In this document: piece after piece, positions 1 to 8,612 of the stretch | Layout of the letters: the number at the start of each line of letters is the position of its first letter | Position numbering within the stretch: the stretch's first letter is position 1 | Assembly (NCBI GenBank): GCA_937925645.1 | Contig: CALAMB010000029.1 | Coordinates: 1 to 19,219 of the forward strand | Origin: an uncultured Acidobacteriota bacterium | Lineage (GTDB): Bacteria; Acidobacteriota; JAAYUB01 | DNA length: 19,219 nt | Direction: 5' to 3' | Notes under the pieces: model-generated | Seen by the model: only the letters and a program-made list of their open reading frames with translations | Database searches by the model: none | Told to the model about the DNA's origin: nothing | Translations under genes and position numbers: made by a program

Positions 1-275
1 TCCACGCTCAGCAGATCGCCGCTCTTGAGCACATAGCCGGACGGGATGCCGTGGACGATCTGGTCGTTGACCGACGTGCAGAGCGTCTTGGGATACCCCT
101 GGTACCCCTTGAACGCGGGGAGACATCCCTGCTTGCGAATGTACGCCTCAGCCAGGTCGTCCAGCTCGCCGGTGGTCACGCCGGGGCGGGCCTGTTCGCG
201 GAGCTGCTGCAGCACCTCGGCCACCACCCGGCAGGCCCGTCTGACTTTCTCGATCTGGGCGACCGACTTGATCAT
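1..275 (-). CDS. map: Methionine aminopeptidase type I, N-terminal part (cut by left edge)
   Basis: Removes the initiator methionine from nascent proteins in the cytoplasm. Reading leftwards from ATG 275, 91 codons are present with no stop before the window edge. The start MIKSVAQIEKVRRACRVVAE and the segment CTSVNDQIVHGIPSG (His in HGIP, about residue 79) are typical of the type I family. The catalytic metal ligands of the family lie beyond the edge; the last partial codon (GA-) fits the Asp that normally follows LLSV. The start overlaps the adk stop by one base (TGATG), implying translational coupling. The secY-adk-map order is the usual end of the spc operon. The identification rests on the N-terminal third only, but the context makes it secure. 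Confidence 0.93.
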   Translation of the reverse strand, partial: MIKSVAQIEKVRRACRVVAEVLQQLREQARPGVTTGELDDLAEAYIRKQGCLPAFKGYQGYPKTLCTSVNDQIVHGIPSGYVLKSGDLLSV

Positions 276-916
276 CACTCCGCCAGCTCCTGCCGGATTC
301 GCTCAAAAAGCGGATCGATGTCCAGGCCGCCATCCAGTCGGACCAGGTTGCCCGTCGCCGCGTAATGCGCCACCAGCGATTCCGTGTGCTGCCGGTACAC
401 CGCCAAACGGTTCCGCACCACGTCCTCCCGGTCGTCGTCCCGCTGGACCAGGGCGCCGCCGCACCGGTCGCAGCGGCCCGCCTGCGCGGGCGGCGTGAAG
501 AACACGTTGTAGATCGCCCCGCACGCCGCGCAGTTCCGCCGGCCGGTCAGGCGCCGAACCAGCAGCTCGTCGGACACGTCAAAGAACAGAACCGTTTCCC
601 GGAACGCGCCGGCCAGTCCGGCCAGCGCCCGGGCCTGCTCCACCGTCCGGGGGAATCCGTCCAGGGTGCAACCCCCGGCGCAATCGGGTTCCTGGATCCG
701 CTCCCGGATGATGCCGATGACCACGTCATCGGGCACCAGCGCCCCCCGGTCCATGGCCGCCCTGGCCGCCTGGCCCAGCGGGGTGTCGCGGCGCACCGCG
801 TCCCGGAGGATGTCTCCGGTGGAAATCTGCGGATAGCCATACGCATCGGCGATGCGTTTCGCCTGGGTGCCCTTTCCGGAACCGGGGGCCCCGAGCAGTA
901 TGACCATCCGCGCCAT
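275..916 (-). CDS. adk: Adenylate kinase with four-cysteine (zinc) lid
   Basis: Catalyses ATP + AMP = 2 ADP in the cytoplasm. The 213-residue protein has the P-loop GAPGSGKGTQ at residues 9-18 and the DGFPR nucleotide-binding motif at 86-90. The long-form LID domain carries Cys129, Cys132, Cys149 and Cys152, spaced as a zinc finger. Such a lid is usual in Gram-positives and several other phyla; the E. coli enzyme lacks these cysteines. The length is normal for the long-lid class. ATG 916 lies one base after the secY stop; an in-frame ATG at 907 would remove three residues and is a possible alternative. The C-terminal stop overlaps the map start. Confidence 0.97.
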   Translation of the reverse strand: MARMVILLGAPGSGKGTQAKRIADAYGYPQISTGDILRDAVRRDTPLGQAARAAMDRGALVPDDVVIGIIRERIQEPDCAGGCTLDGFPRTVEQARALAGLAGAFRETVLFFDVSDELLVRRLTGRRNCAACGAIYNVFFTPPAQAGRCDRCGGALVQRDDDREDVVRNRLAVYRQHTESLVAHYAATGNLVRLDGGLDIDPLFERIRQELAE

Positions 917-917
917 C

Positions 918-2318
918 TCAGCCTCGCCGGCCGCGGATCCGGCCGCGCTTCAGGAATCCGTCGTAGTGGCGCATGATGAGCTGGGACTCGATCTGGTTGA
1001 CCGTGTCCATGGCCACGCCGACAACGATCAGCAGCGACGTGCCGCCGAAGTAGAACGTCACGCCCAACCCCTGAGTGATGAACTCGGGCAGGGAGTCGTG
1101 CAGCCAGTCACCCACCCAGGGGAACGCCGCCACCCGGACCCCGCTGATGAGAAAGTCGGGCAGCAGGGAGACCACCACCAGGTAGACGCCGGCGGCGAAG
1201 GTCATCCGGGTCATGATCTTGTCGATCAGCTCGGCGGTGGGCTTGCCCGGCCGGATGCCGGGGATGGACCCGCCGAATTTGCGGATGTTGTCCGCCACCT
1301 CGTTCGGGTTGTAGATGATGCCCACGTAGAAGAAGGTGAAGAAGATGATGCCCAGCGCGTAGAACAGGATGTAGAGCGGATAGCCGTGGGAGAGCTGCTC
1401 GGAGATCTTCTCCATCCAGGCGGCCTTGACCATGAACTTCAGCGTCTGGGGCAGCGCCAGCAGCGACGCGGCGAAGATGATGGGGATGACGCCGCCCGCG
1501 TTCACCCGCAGGGGCAGGAACGTGCTCTGACCGCCGTACACCTTCCGGCCCACCATCCGCTTGGCGTACTGGATGGGGATTTTGCGCTGGCCGCGCTCCA
1601 CGAACACGACGAACGCGATGATCACCACCATCAGCGCGGTCAGGATCAGCACCTGGATCAGGGAGCCGTCGGCGACCTTCTTGATCATCCAGCCGACGCC
1701 GTCGGGCAGTCCGGCCACGATGCCGGCGAAGATGATCAGCGAGATTCCGTTGCCGATGCCGCGCTCGGAAATCTGTTCGCCCAGCCACATGATGAACGCC
1801 GTGCCCGTGGTCAGAGTCAGGATGGTCAGCAGCTTGAAGCCGAGCCCGGGGTTCAGCACGATGGGCTGGTTCGCCGAGATGCTGGTCTGCTCCAGGAAGA
1901 AGGCGGTGGCCAGCGATTGGAAGACGCTCAGCACGATGGTGAGGTACCGGGTGTACTGCGTGATCTTCTTGCGGCCCAGCTCGCCTTCCTTGGAAAGCCG
2001 CTCCAGATAGGGCCACACGATGGTGAGCAACTGCAGGATGATCGAGGCGGTGATGTAGGGCATGATCCCTTGGGCGAAGATGGAGAACCGCCCGAGGTTG
2101 CCGCCGGTGAACAGGTCCAGAAAACCCACCAGCGAACCGCCGGCCTGTGAGGAGAAGAACTCCTGCAGGGCGGTGGTGTCGACGCCGGGAGTCGGGATCC
2201 AGGATCCGACACGATAGACGGCCAGCATGGCCAGCATGAACAGGATCCGGTTCCGCAGCTCGGGGATGGCGAAGATGTTCTTGAAAGACTCGAGAATGCG
2301 AGTCTCGCCGTTAGCCAT
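918..2318 (-). CDS. secY: Protein translocase subunit SecY
   Basis: The central channel of the Sec translocon in the inner membrane, working with SecE, SecG, SecA and ribosomes. The protein has 466 residues and many hydrophobic segments consistent with ten transmembrane helices. Family landmarks include the plug region after IPTPGVD, the motif [11 protein letters not shown] (184-194) in the middle helices and the cytoplasmic loop [21 protein letters not shown] (about 338-358). The tail ends in a basic stretch, [11 protein letters not shown] chose ATG 2318 because it begins [16 protein letters not shown], the expected N-terminus; a longer frame to 2438 only reads through rplO out of frame. The start overlaps the rplO stop by 8 nt, so translation is probably coupled. 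The loop before the last helix (about residues 390-419) is longer than in E. coli SecY. Confidence 0.98.
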   Translation of the reverse strand: MANGETRILESFKNIFAIPELRNRILFMLAMLAVYRVGSWIPTPGVDTTALQEFFSSQAGGSLVGFLDLFTGGNLGRFSIFAQGIMPYITASIILQLLTIVWPYLERLSKEGELGRKKITQYTRYLTIVLSVFQSLATAFFLEQTSISANQPIVLNPGLGFKLLTILTLTTGTAFIMWLGEQISERGIGNGISLIIFAGIVAGLPDGVGWMIKKVADGSLIQVLILTALMVVIIAFVVFVERGQRKIPIQYAKRMVGRKVYGGQSTFLPLRVNAGGVIPIIFAASLLALPQTLKFMVKAAWMEKISEQLSHGYPLYILFYALGIIFFTFFYVGIIYNPNEVADNIRKFGGSIPGIRPGKPTAELIDKIMTRMTFAAGVYLVVVSLLPDFLISGVRVAAFPWVGDWLHDSLPEFITQGLGVTFYFGGTSLLIVVGVAMDTVNQIESQLIMRHYDGFLKRGRIRGRRG

Positions 2319-2763
2319 TGATGACCTCGACTTTGCCACCGGCCGTCGCGATGCCCTCGGCAGCGGTGCGGCTGAATTTGTGCGCCCGGACGGTGAGTTT
2401 CTTCTGAATCTTGCCGTTGCCCAGAACCTTGACCTCATGCTTCAGGTTCTGGATCAGCCCCGCCTCGACCAGCAGCTCCGGCGTCACCACCGTGCCGGCG
2501 TCGAAGCGATTCAGCGCTGCCAGGTTGATGATGGCGTATTCCTTGCGGAAGATGTTGGTGAAGCCCACCTTCGGCAGGCGGCGGTACAGGGGCATCTGGC
2601 CGCCCTCAAAGCCGATCTTGTGCGAGTAGCCGGAACGCGAGCGCTGGCCCTTGTTGCCGCGGCCGGCGGTCTTGCCGTTGCCGGACCCGGGGCCCTGGCC
2701 CCGCCGCTTGCTCGGCCGGTTGGCGCCGGCGTTTCGCTTCAGATTATGCAAGCCGATTCCCAT
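2311..2763 (-). CDS. rplO: 50S ribosomal protein L15
   Basis: Large-subunit protein that joins late in assembly and threads a glycine- and lysine-rich N-terminal extension into 23S rRNA. The 150-residue product begins [20 protein letters not shown] and continues with the Gly/Arg/Lys-rich stretch around residues 20-50, typical of L15. The globular C-terminal half contains [15 protein letters not shown]. The length is normal. The gene starts 10 nt after rpmD and its last codons overlap the secY start (ATGGCTAA), the usual rpmD-rplO-secY order. Confidence 0.98.
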   Translation of the reverse strand: MGIGLHNLKRNAGANRPSKRRGQGPGSGNGKTAGRGNKGQRSRSGYSHKIGFEGGQMPLYRRLPKVGFTNIFRKEYAIINLAALNRFDAGTVVTPELLVEAGLIQNLKHEVKVLGNGKIQKKLTVRAHKFSRTAAEGIATAGGKVEVING

Positions 2764-2773
2764 GATCTCACCT

Positions 2774-2983
2774 TCAACCGATGATTTTGACCAGGTGGGG
2801 GATCTTGGCCACCATCCCCCGGACCGCGGGCGTATCCTCCCGCTCGACCACCTGGTTGAGTTTGCGCAGTCCCAGTCCCTTGAGCACCAGCCGCTGCTTC
2901 GCGGGGGTGCCGATCATGCTGCGCACGTACTGGATGCGGATGGTCTTCTTGGCCTCGGCCTTCTTGGCGGTTCGGGCGCTCAT
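2774..2983 (-). CDS. rpmD: 50S ribosomal protein L30
   Basis: Small protein of the 50S subunit that contacts 23S rRNA. It has 69 residues, a little longer than the usual 58-60, because of a Lys/Ala-rich N-terminus ([13 protein letters not shown]). The core [16 protein letters not shown] is the L30 signature and is followed by [24 protein letters not shown] 2983 overlaps the rpsE stop in an ATGA arrangement. No internal ATG would give a complete core, so this start is accepted. Confidence 0.97.
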   Translation of the reverse strand: MSARTAKKAEAKKTIRIQYVRSMIGTPAKQRLVLKGLGLRKLNQVVEREDTPAVRGMVAKIPHLVKIIG

Positions 2984-3507
2984 GACATGAACTCCTCGAC
3001 GGACTTACCGCGCTTGCGGGCCACGTGCTCCACTTTCTTCAGGCTGTTCAGGCCCTGGATCGCGGCGCGGATGACGTTGTGCGGATTCTTGGTGCCCAGC
3101 GACTTGGTCAGGATGTTGTGAATGCCCGCGGCCTCCATGACCGCCCGCACCCCGCCGCCGGCGATGACGCCGGTGCCCGGGCCCGCCGGCTTCAGGACCA
3201 CCATCGCCGATCCGAACCGCCCCATGATGGCGTGGGGGATGGAGGTTCCCTTCATCGGGACCTGGACCATGTTGCGCTTGGCCTGCTCGATCCCCTTGCG
3301 GATGGCCTGGGGAACTTCCTTGGCCTTGCCCTTGCCGAAGCCCACGCTGCCGCGGCCGTCGCCGACCACGACCAGGGCGCTGAAGCTGAGATTCTTGCCG
3401 CCCTTCACGACCTTGGTCACGCGGTTGATGGAAACCACCCGCTCGATGAACTCGGATTCTTCGGTTTTGAATCGGTTGTCTCTGATATCCACGACGTTCC
3501 ACCCCAC
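2980..3507 (-). CDS. rpsE: 30S ribosomal protein S5 (GTG start)
   Basis: Small-subunit protein near the decoding centre and mRNA entry; known mutations in the family alter translational accuracy. The N-terminal S5 dsRBD-like domain lies around residues 15-85 ([40 protein letters not shown]). The C-terminal domain holds [19 protein letters not shown]. The first usable start is GTG at 3507, two bases from the rplR stop. An in-frame GTG at 3492 has a better placed GGGGTGG about 6 nt upstream and would give a product five residues shorter (170 aa instead of 175). The exact start is therefore uncertain, though the core is not. The stop overlaps rpmD by 4 nt. Confidence 0.97.
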   Translation of the reverse strand: MGWNVVDIRDNRFKTEESEFIERVVSINRVTKVVKGGKNLSFSALVVVGDGRGSVGFGKGKAKEVPQAIRKGIEQAKRNMVQVPMKGTSIPHAIMGRFGSAMVVLKPAGPGTGVIAGGGVRAVMEAAGIHNILTKSLGTKNPHNVIRAAIQGLNSLKKVEHVARKRGKSVEEFMS

Positions 3508-3508
3508 G

Positions 3509-3877
3509 TTAGAATTTCAGCCCCGCCTCGCGGGCGGCTTCGGCCAGGTTCTTCACCCGGCCGTGGTAGATGTACCCGCCCCGGTCGAACACGACCTGGG
3601 CCACGCCCTTGGCCAGGGCCCGCTGGGCGACCAGCTGCCCCACCTTCTTGGCGGCATCGATGTTGCAGCCCTTGGCGACCGCCCCGCGGAGTTCCTTGTC
3701 GACGGTGGAGGCCGACACGATGGTCTGGCCGTTCGAGTCGTCGACAACCTGGGCGTAGATATGCTTCAGGCTCCGGAAGACACACAGGCGGGGCCGGTCG
3801 GTAGTGCCGCTGACCTTGGTCCGCACCCGAATGTGCTTCTTGAGATGGCGTTCCATGCGCGATTTGACTTTAAACAT
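3509..3877 (-). CDS. rplR: 50S ribosomal protein L18
   Basis: Binds 5S rRNA together with L5 and L25-type proteins and anchors it in the central protuberance. It has 122 residues, normal for the family. The start [19 protein letters not shown] is basic, followed by [20 protein letters not shown], the conserved L18 core. The end [14 protein letters not shown] is the typical C-terminus. ATG 3877 lies 24 nt after the rplF stop. Confidence 0.98.
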   Translation of the reverse strand: MFKVKSRMERHLKKHIRVRTKVSGTTDRPRLCVFRSLKHIYAQVVDDSNGQTIVSASTVDKELRGAVAKGCNIDAAKKVGQLVAQRALAKGVAQVVFDRGGYIYHGRVKNLAEAAREAGLKF

Positions 3878-3901
3878 GCTGTCACCCGCTTGTTATTTCT
3901 C

Positions 3902-4462
3902 TTAAGCTGTCTTCTTGCTTTCCTTGAGCTTGATGGACTCGTCGGCGTACCGGATGCCCTTCCCCTTGTAGGAGTCGGGCTTGCGGAAGCCGCGGATCTC
4001 CGAGGCCACCTGGCCGACCTGCTGCTTGTCAATGCCCTCGACGGTGATGGTGGCCACGTAGTTGGCCAGCTTCTTGGCGCCCTTCTCCGCCTTGATCTGG
4101 ATTCCGGCGGGGATCGGGTACTCGATCAGGTGCGAGTAGCCGAGGGTGAGCACCAGTTTTTGGCCCTGAACCTCGGCCTTGTATCCGATGCCGATCACTT
4201 CCAATTCGCGGCGGAAACCGGCGGACGTGCCGGTGACCATGTTGTTGACAAGGCTGCGGATCAGTCCGTGAAGGGCGCGCTGCGGTTTGGAGTCATCGCG
4301 GCGGCCGACATGGATCGACCCGTCCTTGACCTCGCAGGAGATCCCTTCGGGGCAGGCCTGCTTCAGGACGCCTTTGGGACCCTTGACCTCGATGACGCCG
4401 TCCTTGGTGCTGAAGGACACGCCGGACGGCAACTTGATGGGTTTCTTTCCGATTCTCGACAT
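3902..4462 (-). CDS. rplF: 50S ribosomal protein L6
   Basis: Large-subunit protein at the factor-binding site near the sarcin-ricin loop. It has two repeated alpha/beta domains. The N-terminus [17 protein letters not shown] is canonical, and the C-terminal signature [15 protein letters not shown] is present near residue 170. I chose ATG 4462, giving 186 aa; a GTG four codons upstream (4474) would add MVVT and sits on top of the GGAG Shine-Dalgarno element, so it is less likely. Gap to rpsH 23 nt. Confidence 0.97.
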   Translation of the reverse strand: MSRIGKKPIKLPSGVSFSTKDGVIEVKGPKGVLKQACPEGISCEVKDGSIHVGRRDDSKPQRALHGLIRSLVNNMVTGTSAGFRRELEVIGIGYKAEVQGQKLVLTLGYSHLIEYPIPAGIQIKAEKGAKKLANYVATITVEGIDKQQVGQVASEIRGFRKPDSYKGKGIRYADESIKLKESKKTA

Positions 4463-4485
4463 GGTAACAACCACTCCATCCGTAA

Positions 4486-4884
4486 TCAGAATACGGTACA
4501 GATCACTTCGCCGCCCACGCCCTGTTTGCGGGCGTCCGTGGCGGTCATGATCCCCTTGGACGTCGACACGATGGCCACGCCGAGTCCGCCGAGCACTTCG
4601 GGCAGTTCGTCCGAGCCCTTGTAGACGCGGCGGCCGGGGGTGCTCACCCGCTGGATCTCGTCGATGACGGGCGTGCCGTCGGTTTCATATTTCAAGGCGA
4701 TGTGGATATCTTCCATCTTGCCGCGCCGCTTGGTGATGAAATCCTCGACATACCCTTCCTGCTTGAGGATCTCCACCAGACGGAGGACCATCTTCGACTT
4801 GGGAAGAACCACGACGAAATGCTTCGCCTGGAGCGCATTCCTGATCTTGGTCAGGGCGTTGGCAATGGGGTCCGACACACTCAT
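4486..4884 (-). CDS. rpsH: 30S ribosomal protein S8
   Basis: Organises the central domain of 16S rRNA; in E. coli it also represses the spc operon by binding a 16S mimic near rplE. The 132-residue product begins [20 protein letters not shown] and ends with [20 protein letters not shown], the S8 signature. The length is normal. ATG 4884 is 22 nt after the rpsZ stop. I did not identify an S8-site mimic around the rplX-rplE boundary, but that would need folding to exclude. Confidence 0.98.
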   Translation of the reverse strand: MSVSDPIANALTKIRNALQAKHFVVVLPKSKMVLRLVEILKQEGYVEDFITKRRGKMEDIHIALKYETDGTPVIDEIQRVSTPGRRVYKGSDELPEVLGGLGVAIVSTSKGIMTATDARKQGVGGEVICTVF

Positions 4885-4906
4885 GGCATTACTCCCGGAT
4901 CAGTGA

Positions 4907-5092
4907 TCACCAGCTGGCCTTGATGACGCCGGGGATTTCACCGCCCAGCGCCAGGTCGCGAAGGCACAACCGGCAGAGTTCAAATTTGCGAAAATACGCC
5001 CGCGGACGGCCACAGCGTTTGCAGCGGTTCCGGGTGCGCACCTGAAATTTCGGCTTGCGTTGCGATTTGACAATCAGACATTTCCGTGCCAC
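4907..5092 (-). CDS. rpsZ: 30S ribosomal protein S14, zinc type (GTG start)
   Basis: Head protein of the small subunit. At 61 residues it is the short, zinc-binding form. Cys24, Cys27, Cys40 and Cys43 form a C-x2-C-x12-C-x2-C zinc ribbon around [14 protein letters not shown]. The long zinc-free S14 of E. coli (about 101 aa) lacks these. The start is GTG 5092, which gives the canonical [17 protein letters not shown] Shine-Dalgarno sequence lies about 8 nt upstream, overlapping the end of rplE. Many annotators call this gene rpsN or rpsN1. Confidence 0.97.
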   Translation of the reverse strand: MARKCLIVKSQRKPKFQVRTRNRCKRCGRPRAYFRKFELCRLCLRDLALGGEIPGVIKASW

Positions 5093-5107
5093 GGCAAAGC
5101 TCCTCGT

Positions 5108-5659
5108 CTAGTTTTTACTGAACGGCATGCCCATGAGCCGCAACAGCTCGCGGGCCTCTTCATCCGAATGGGCGGTGGTGACGATGGTGATGTTCATTCC
5201 GCGCGCCTTGTCCACCTTGCCATAGTCGATCTCGGGGAAGATGAGCTGGTCCTTCAACCCCAGGGTGTAGTTGCCCCGGCCATCGAAGGAACGGGGGCTG
5301 ACGCCCCTGAAGTCGCGCACGCGCGGCAGGGCGATGTTGACCAGGCGGTCGAGGAATTCGTACATCCGGTCGCGCCGGAGCGTGACGCAGCAGCCGATGG
5401 GCATCCCCTTGCGCAGCTTGAAGCTGGAGATGGGCTTCTTGGCCTTGGTGACGATGGGCTTCTGGCCGGCGATGCCGGTGAGCTCATCCACCGCCACATC
5501 CATGACCTTCGGGTTCTTGATGGTCTCGCCCATCCCCATGTTGATCACGATCTTTTCCAGGCGGGGGACGGCCATCACGTTCGCGTACTCGAAGCGCTTG
5601 CGGAGTGCGTCCACCACTTCGGCGCGGTACTTCTCTTTCAAACGGCTGGTGTGTTTCAT
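5108..5659 (-). CDS. rplE: 50S ribosomal protein L5
   Basis: Binds 5S rRNA in the central protuberance and contacts P-site tRNA and S13. The predicted protein has 183 residues, normal for the family. Landmarks are [13 protein letters not shown] near residue 36, [20 protein letters not shown], and [20 protein letters not shown] near the C-terminus. Two start codons lie six bases apart (5665 and 5659). The GTGAGG element directly abuts ATG 5665 but is 6 nt from ATG 5659, so I chose 5659 ([11 protein letters not shown]). The frame runs open to 5701 inside rplX, but that extension is unlike L5. Confidence 0.96.
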   Translation of the reverse strand: MKHTSRLKEKYRAEVVDALRKRFEYANVMAVPRLEKIVINMGMGETIKNPKVMDVAVDELTGIAGQKPIVTKAKKPISSFKLRKGMPIGCCVTLRRDRMYEFLDRLVNIALPRVRDFRGVSPRSFDGRGNYTLGLKDQLIFPEIDYGKVDKARGMNITIVTTAHSDEEARELLRLMGMPFSKN

Positions 5660-5667
5660 ATCCATCC

Positions 5668-5994
5668 TCACGATTCGACCGTGGTGTTGCACTTCTTGCA
5701 CACCCGGGCGGTCTTGCCGTCACTGAGTCGGGTGCGTTTGACGCGGGTGGGCTTGTTGCAGGCGGGGCACACCAGCTGCACCTTGGACACGGGCATGGCG
5801 CCTTCCTTCTGCACGATCCCGCCCTTGATCTGCTTCTGCGGGTTGGGCCGGACATGTTCGTACAGCTGGTTGAGCTTTTCCACGATGACCCGCCCCTTGT
5901 CGGGATCCACGTGAATCACCCGGCCGGTCTTCCCTTTGTCCTTGCCGGCGCGGATGTACACGGTGTCGTTGTGGCGAATATTGAGCTTGGGCAT
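5668..5994 (-). CDS. rplX: 50S ribosomal protein L24 with zinc-ribbon-like tail
   Basis: Early assembly protein of the 50S subunit, near the tunnel exit. The KOW domain is at residues 8-40 ([20 protein letters not shown]). The motif [20 protein letters not shown] follows and is very conserved. The C-terminal part has Cys76, Cys79, Cys99 and Cys102 in two CxxC pairs, as in many L24 proteins outside Gammaproteobacteria. It has 108 residues. ATG 5994 is 12 nt after the rplN stop. Confidence 0.98.
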   Translation of the reverse strand: MPKLNIRHNDTVYIRAGKDKGKTGRVIHVDPDKGRVIVEKLNQLYEHVRPNPQKQIKGGIVQKEGAMPVSKVQLVCPACNKPTRVKRTRLSDGKTARVCKKCNTTVES

Positions 5995-6006
5995 GACAAT
6001 ATCCTC

Positions 6007-6375
6007 TTACAGAACTTCGGGCGCGAGCGACACGATCTTCATGAACTTGCGATCGCGCAACTCGCGGGCGATGGGGCCGAACACGCGGGTGCCCACCGGC
6101 TCGCCCTGGTTGTTGATGATCACGGCCGCGTTCTCGTCGAACCGGATGTACGTCCCGTCGCGGCGCCGGAATTCCTTCCGCACCCGGACGATCACCGCCT
6201 TGACCACCTGGCCTTTCTTGACCGTGCCGTCGGGGCTGGCCAGCTTGACGGTCGCCGAGATCACGTCGCCAAGGGTCGCCCGGGTCTGGGCGGCGCCGTG
6301 CTGGGGCGTGATGGCCATGATTTCCTTGGCCCCTGAGTTATCGGCCACTTTCAGCATGGTCCGCATCTGAATCAT
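6007..6375 (-). CDS. rplN: 50S ribosomal protein L14
   Basis: Sits at the subunit interface (bridge B8) and is the docking point of the silencing factor RsfS in other bacteria. It has exactly the usual 122 residues. [20 protein letters not shown] at the start, [20 protein letters not shown] in the middle and [20 protein letters not shown] at the end are all hallmarks. The Shine-Dalgarno AAGGAG lies about 9 nt before ATG 6375. Confidence 0.99.
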   Translation of the reverse strand: MIQMRTMLKVADNSGAKEIMAITPQHGAAQTRATLGDVISATVKLASPDGTVKKGQVVKAVIVRVRKEFRRRDGTYIRFDENAAVIINNQGEPVGTRVFGPIARELRDRKFMKIVSLAPEVL

Positions 6376-6390
6376 GATGGCTTCTCCTTA

Positions 6391-6654
6391 CTACTTGGCC
6401 TTGTCGATGATCTCGACGACTCTCCAGCGTTTCCGCCGGCTGAGCGGCCGGCACTCCATGATCCGGACCTTGTCGCCCACATTGCAGGCGCCCCCTTCGT
6501 CATGGGCCATGAACTTGCTGGTCCGGCGGACGATCTTCTTGACCGCCGGGTGCTGGTAGAACCGGTCCACCGAAACCACCACGGTTTTCTGCATGGCGTT
6601 GCTGGTCACGGTGCCGATCTTCTCGTTCTTCCGGGTTACACTCTGGTTTTCCAT
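6391..6654 (-). CDS. rpsQ: 30S ribosomal protein S17
   Basis: OB-fold protein binding the 5' domain of 16S rRNA and needed early in 30S assembly. It has 87 residues. The signature [19 protein letters not shown] lies at residues 14-32 and [20 protein letters not shown] near the end. ATG 6654 is 18 nt after rpmC and 15 nt separate its stop from rplN. Confidence 0.98.
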   Translation of the reverse strand: MENQSVTRKNEKIGTVTSNAMQKTVVVSVDRFYQHPAVKKIVRRTSKFMAHDEGGACNVGDKVRIMECRPLSRRKRWRVVEIIDKAK

Positions 6655-6672
6655 AGCCGTACTTCCGCTCTA

Positions 6673-6867
6673 CTATTGATTGGATTTTTCACGGATGAGA
6701 GTCTTCACCCGGGCCAGGTCGCGCTTGACCTCGGACAGGACTCTCACGTTGGTCAGCTGGCCGGCGGCCAGCTCCATCCGGTTCTTGAACACCTGCTGGG
6801 CGAGCCGGCGCTCTTCTTCGCGAAGCTCGTCCAGCGACTTGTCTCTGAGTTCAGACGTTTTCGCCAT
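6673..6867 (-). CDS. rpmC: 50S ribosomal protein L29
   Basis: Small two-helix protein at the tunnel exit, next to L23, where trigger factor and SRP dock. The predicted 64 residues start MAKTSELRDKSLDELREEER and contain ELAAGQLTNVRVLSEVKRDLA, the L29 signature. Two ATGs lie six bases apart. ATG 6873 overlaps the rplP stop (ATGA) but has only 2 nt to the GGAG element, whereas ATG 6867 is 7 nt from it. I chose 6867; the alternative adds two residues (MT). Confidence 0.96.
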   Translation of the reverse strand: MAKTSELRDKSLDELREEERRLAQQVFKNRMELAAGQLTNVRVLSEVKRDLARVKTLIREKSNQ

Positions 6868-6869
6868 GG

Positions 6870-7283
<414 letters not shown>

Positions 7284-7286
7284 GGC

Positions 7287-7940
7287 TTACTTCTCCACGG
7301 CGGGGAGGTGGTCCTTCTTCAGCCGCTCCCCTTTGTAGATCCAGACCTTGATGCCGATGGTGCCGTAGGTGGTGAATGCCTGGGCGAAACCGTAGTCGAT
7401 GTCCGCCTTGAGGGTGTGCAGCGGCAGCCGGCCGGTGAGGTACCACTCGGAGCGGGCGATTTCCACGCCGTTCAACCGTCCGGAGCAGCGGATCTTGACG
7501 CCCAGGGCCCCGTTCTTGGTGGCGGAGTCGACGGCGCGCTTCATGGCCCGGCGGAAGGCGATGCGCTTCTCGAGCTGAAGTCCGATGGCCTCGGCCACGA
7601 GTTGGGAATCCAGTTCGGGATTCTTCACCTCGACGGCCTTGATGTCCACATCATGGCCGGTGGACTTGCTGAGCTCGGACCGCAGCTTGTCGATTTCCTT
7701 GCCCTTCTTGCCGATCAGAATGCCCGGCCGGGCGGCGTAGATAAACACGTTGAGCTTGTCGGCCGCGCGCTCGATCTCGATCCGGCTGATCCCGGCGTGG
7801 TAGAACTTCGCCTTCAGGGCCTTCTTGATCTTGAGATCCTCGTTAAGCAGCTTGCCGAAGCTCTTCTTCTCGTACCACCGGGACTTCCAAGTCTTGTTGT
7901 AGCCCAGCCGGAAACCATATGGGTGTACTTTCTGGCCCAA
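7287..7940 (-). CDS. rpsC: 30S ribosomal protein S3 (TTG start)
   Basis: Forms part of the mRNA entry tunnel in the 30S head. The 217-residue protein has the canonical N-terminus [13 protein letters not shown], a type II KH domain with the loop GKKG at residues 77-80 ([14 protein letters not shown]), and a C-terminal domain ending near residue 215. The initiation codon is TTG at 7940, because the canonical sequence begins exactly there and no ATG is near. A full AGGAGGT Shine-Dalgarno sequence lies 5-6 nt upstream and partly inside the rplV stop region. The rare start may be compensated by this strong ribosome binding site. Confidence 0.98.
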   Translation of the reverse strand: MGQKVHPYGFRLGYNKTWKSRWYEKKSFGKLLNEDLKIKKALKAKFYHAGISRIEIERAADKLNVFIYAARPGILIGKKGKEIDKLRSELSKSTGHDVDIKAVEVKNPELDSQLVAEAIGLQLEKRIAFRRAMKRAVDSATKNGALGVKIRCSGRLNGVEIARSEWYLTGRLPLHTLKADIDYGFAQAFTTYGTIGIKVWIYKGERLKKDHLPAVEK

Positions 7941-7943
7941 GGT

Positions 7944-8291
7944 CTACCTCCTGCTGTCCGAAACGTAAATGGTGACGTGGCAGCCGTGCCGGCGCTCGCG
8001 ATATGCGCGGCCCATGGGGGCGGGCCGGACCCGCCGGCGCCACTTGGTCGGGCCCATGTCGACGAATGCCTGGGAGACCACCAGGGCGTCCAGGCTGATG
8101 CTCTCGTCCGCGTACTCGACGTTGGCGATAGCCGATTTAAGCACCTTCTCGACGTGCTTGGCCGACCGCTTCGGGGAGAAGCGCAACCGGTTGAGGGCGT
8201 CCTCCACCGGCAAGCCGCGGATCTGGTCGATGACCAGCCGGGCCTTCTGGGCCGAACCGCGCACGTATTTTCCTACGGCTCGTTTTTCCAT
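7944..8291 (-). CDS. rplV: 50S ribosomal protein L22
   Basis: Lines the nascent peptide tunnel with its long beta-hairpin. It has 115 residues. The globular part contains KARLVIDQIRGLPVEDALNR, and the hairpin region is MGPTKWRRRVRPAPMGRAY followed by RERRHGCHVTI. The tail is short, ending SDSRR. ATG 8291 is 19 nt after rpsS; the TAG stop is 3 nt from the rpsC TTG. Confidence 0.98.
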   Translation of the reverse strand: MEKRAVGKYVRGSAQKARLVIDQIRGLPVEDALNRLRFSPKRSAKHVEKVLKSAIANVEYADESISLDALVVSQAFVDMGPTKWRRRVRPAPMGRAYRERRHGCHVTIYVSDSRR

Positions 8292-8310
8292 GGCAGCATC
8301 CTCTCGCTCT

Positions 8311-8595
8311 CTACTTGGCCGCCATCTTTTTGGCGGACTTGGAGGTGTGGCCCTTGAAATAGCGGGTCGGCGCGAACTCGCCCAGCTTGTGCCCCACCAT
8401 GTTTTCCATGACGTACACGGGGATGAATTTCTTCCCGTTGTGGACCGCGATGGTCAGCCCCACCATATCGGGGATGACGACGGATCGGCGGGACCACGTC
8501 TTGATGACCTGTTTCTTGTCGGCGTCCCGGTTGGCGTCCACCTTCTTCATCAGGTGCACATCCACGAACGGGCCTTTCTTGATTGAGCGGGTCAT
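8311..8595 (-). CDS. rpsS: 30S ribosomal protein S19
   Basis: Head protein that pairs with S13 and contacts A-site tRNA. It has 94 residues. [19 protein letters not shown] is the canonical start, and [20 protein letters not shown] and [17 protein letters not shown] are the core signatures. The frame stays open into rplB up to 8874, but ATG 8595 has an AGGAGG sequence 9 nt upstream and matches the family start. Confidence 0.98.
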   Translation of the reverse strand: MTRSIKKGPFVDVHLMKKVDANRDADKKQVIKTWSRRSVVIPDMVGLTIAVHNGKKFIPVYVMENMVGHKLGEFAPTRYFKGHTSKSAKKMAAK

Positions 8596-8612
8596 GGCGA
8601 ACTTCCTCCTGC

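Noticed and set aside
852..2150. Long open frame on the plus strand opposite secY and the start of adk
   Set aside because: It lies antisense to secY, whose identity is certain. The translation is His/Asp/Gln/Gly-rich, as expected from the complement of a GC-rich gene.
3122..4624. 500-codon plus-strand open frame opposite rpsE, rplR, rplF and rpsH
   Set aside because: It spans four certain ribosomal genes and their junctions and shows no recognisable domain; a GC-driven shadow.
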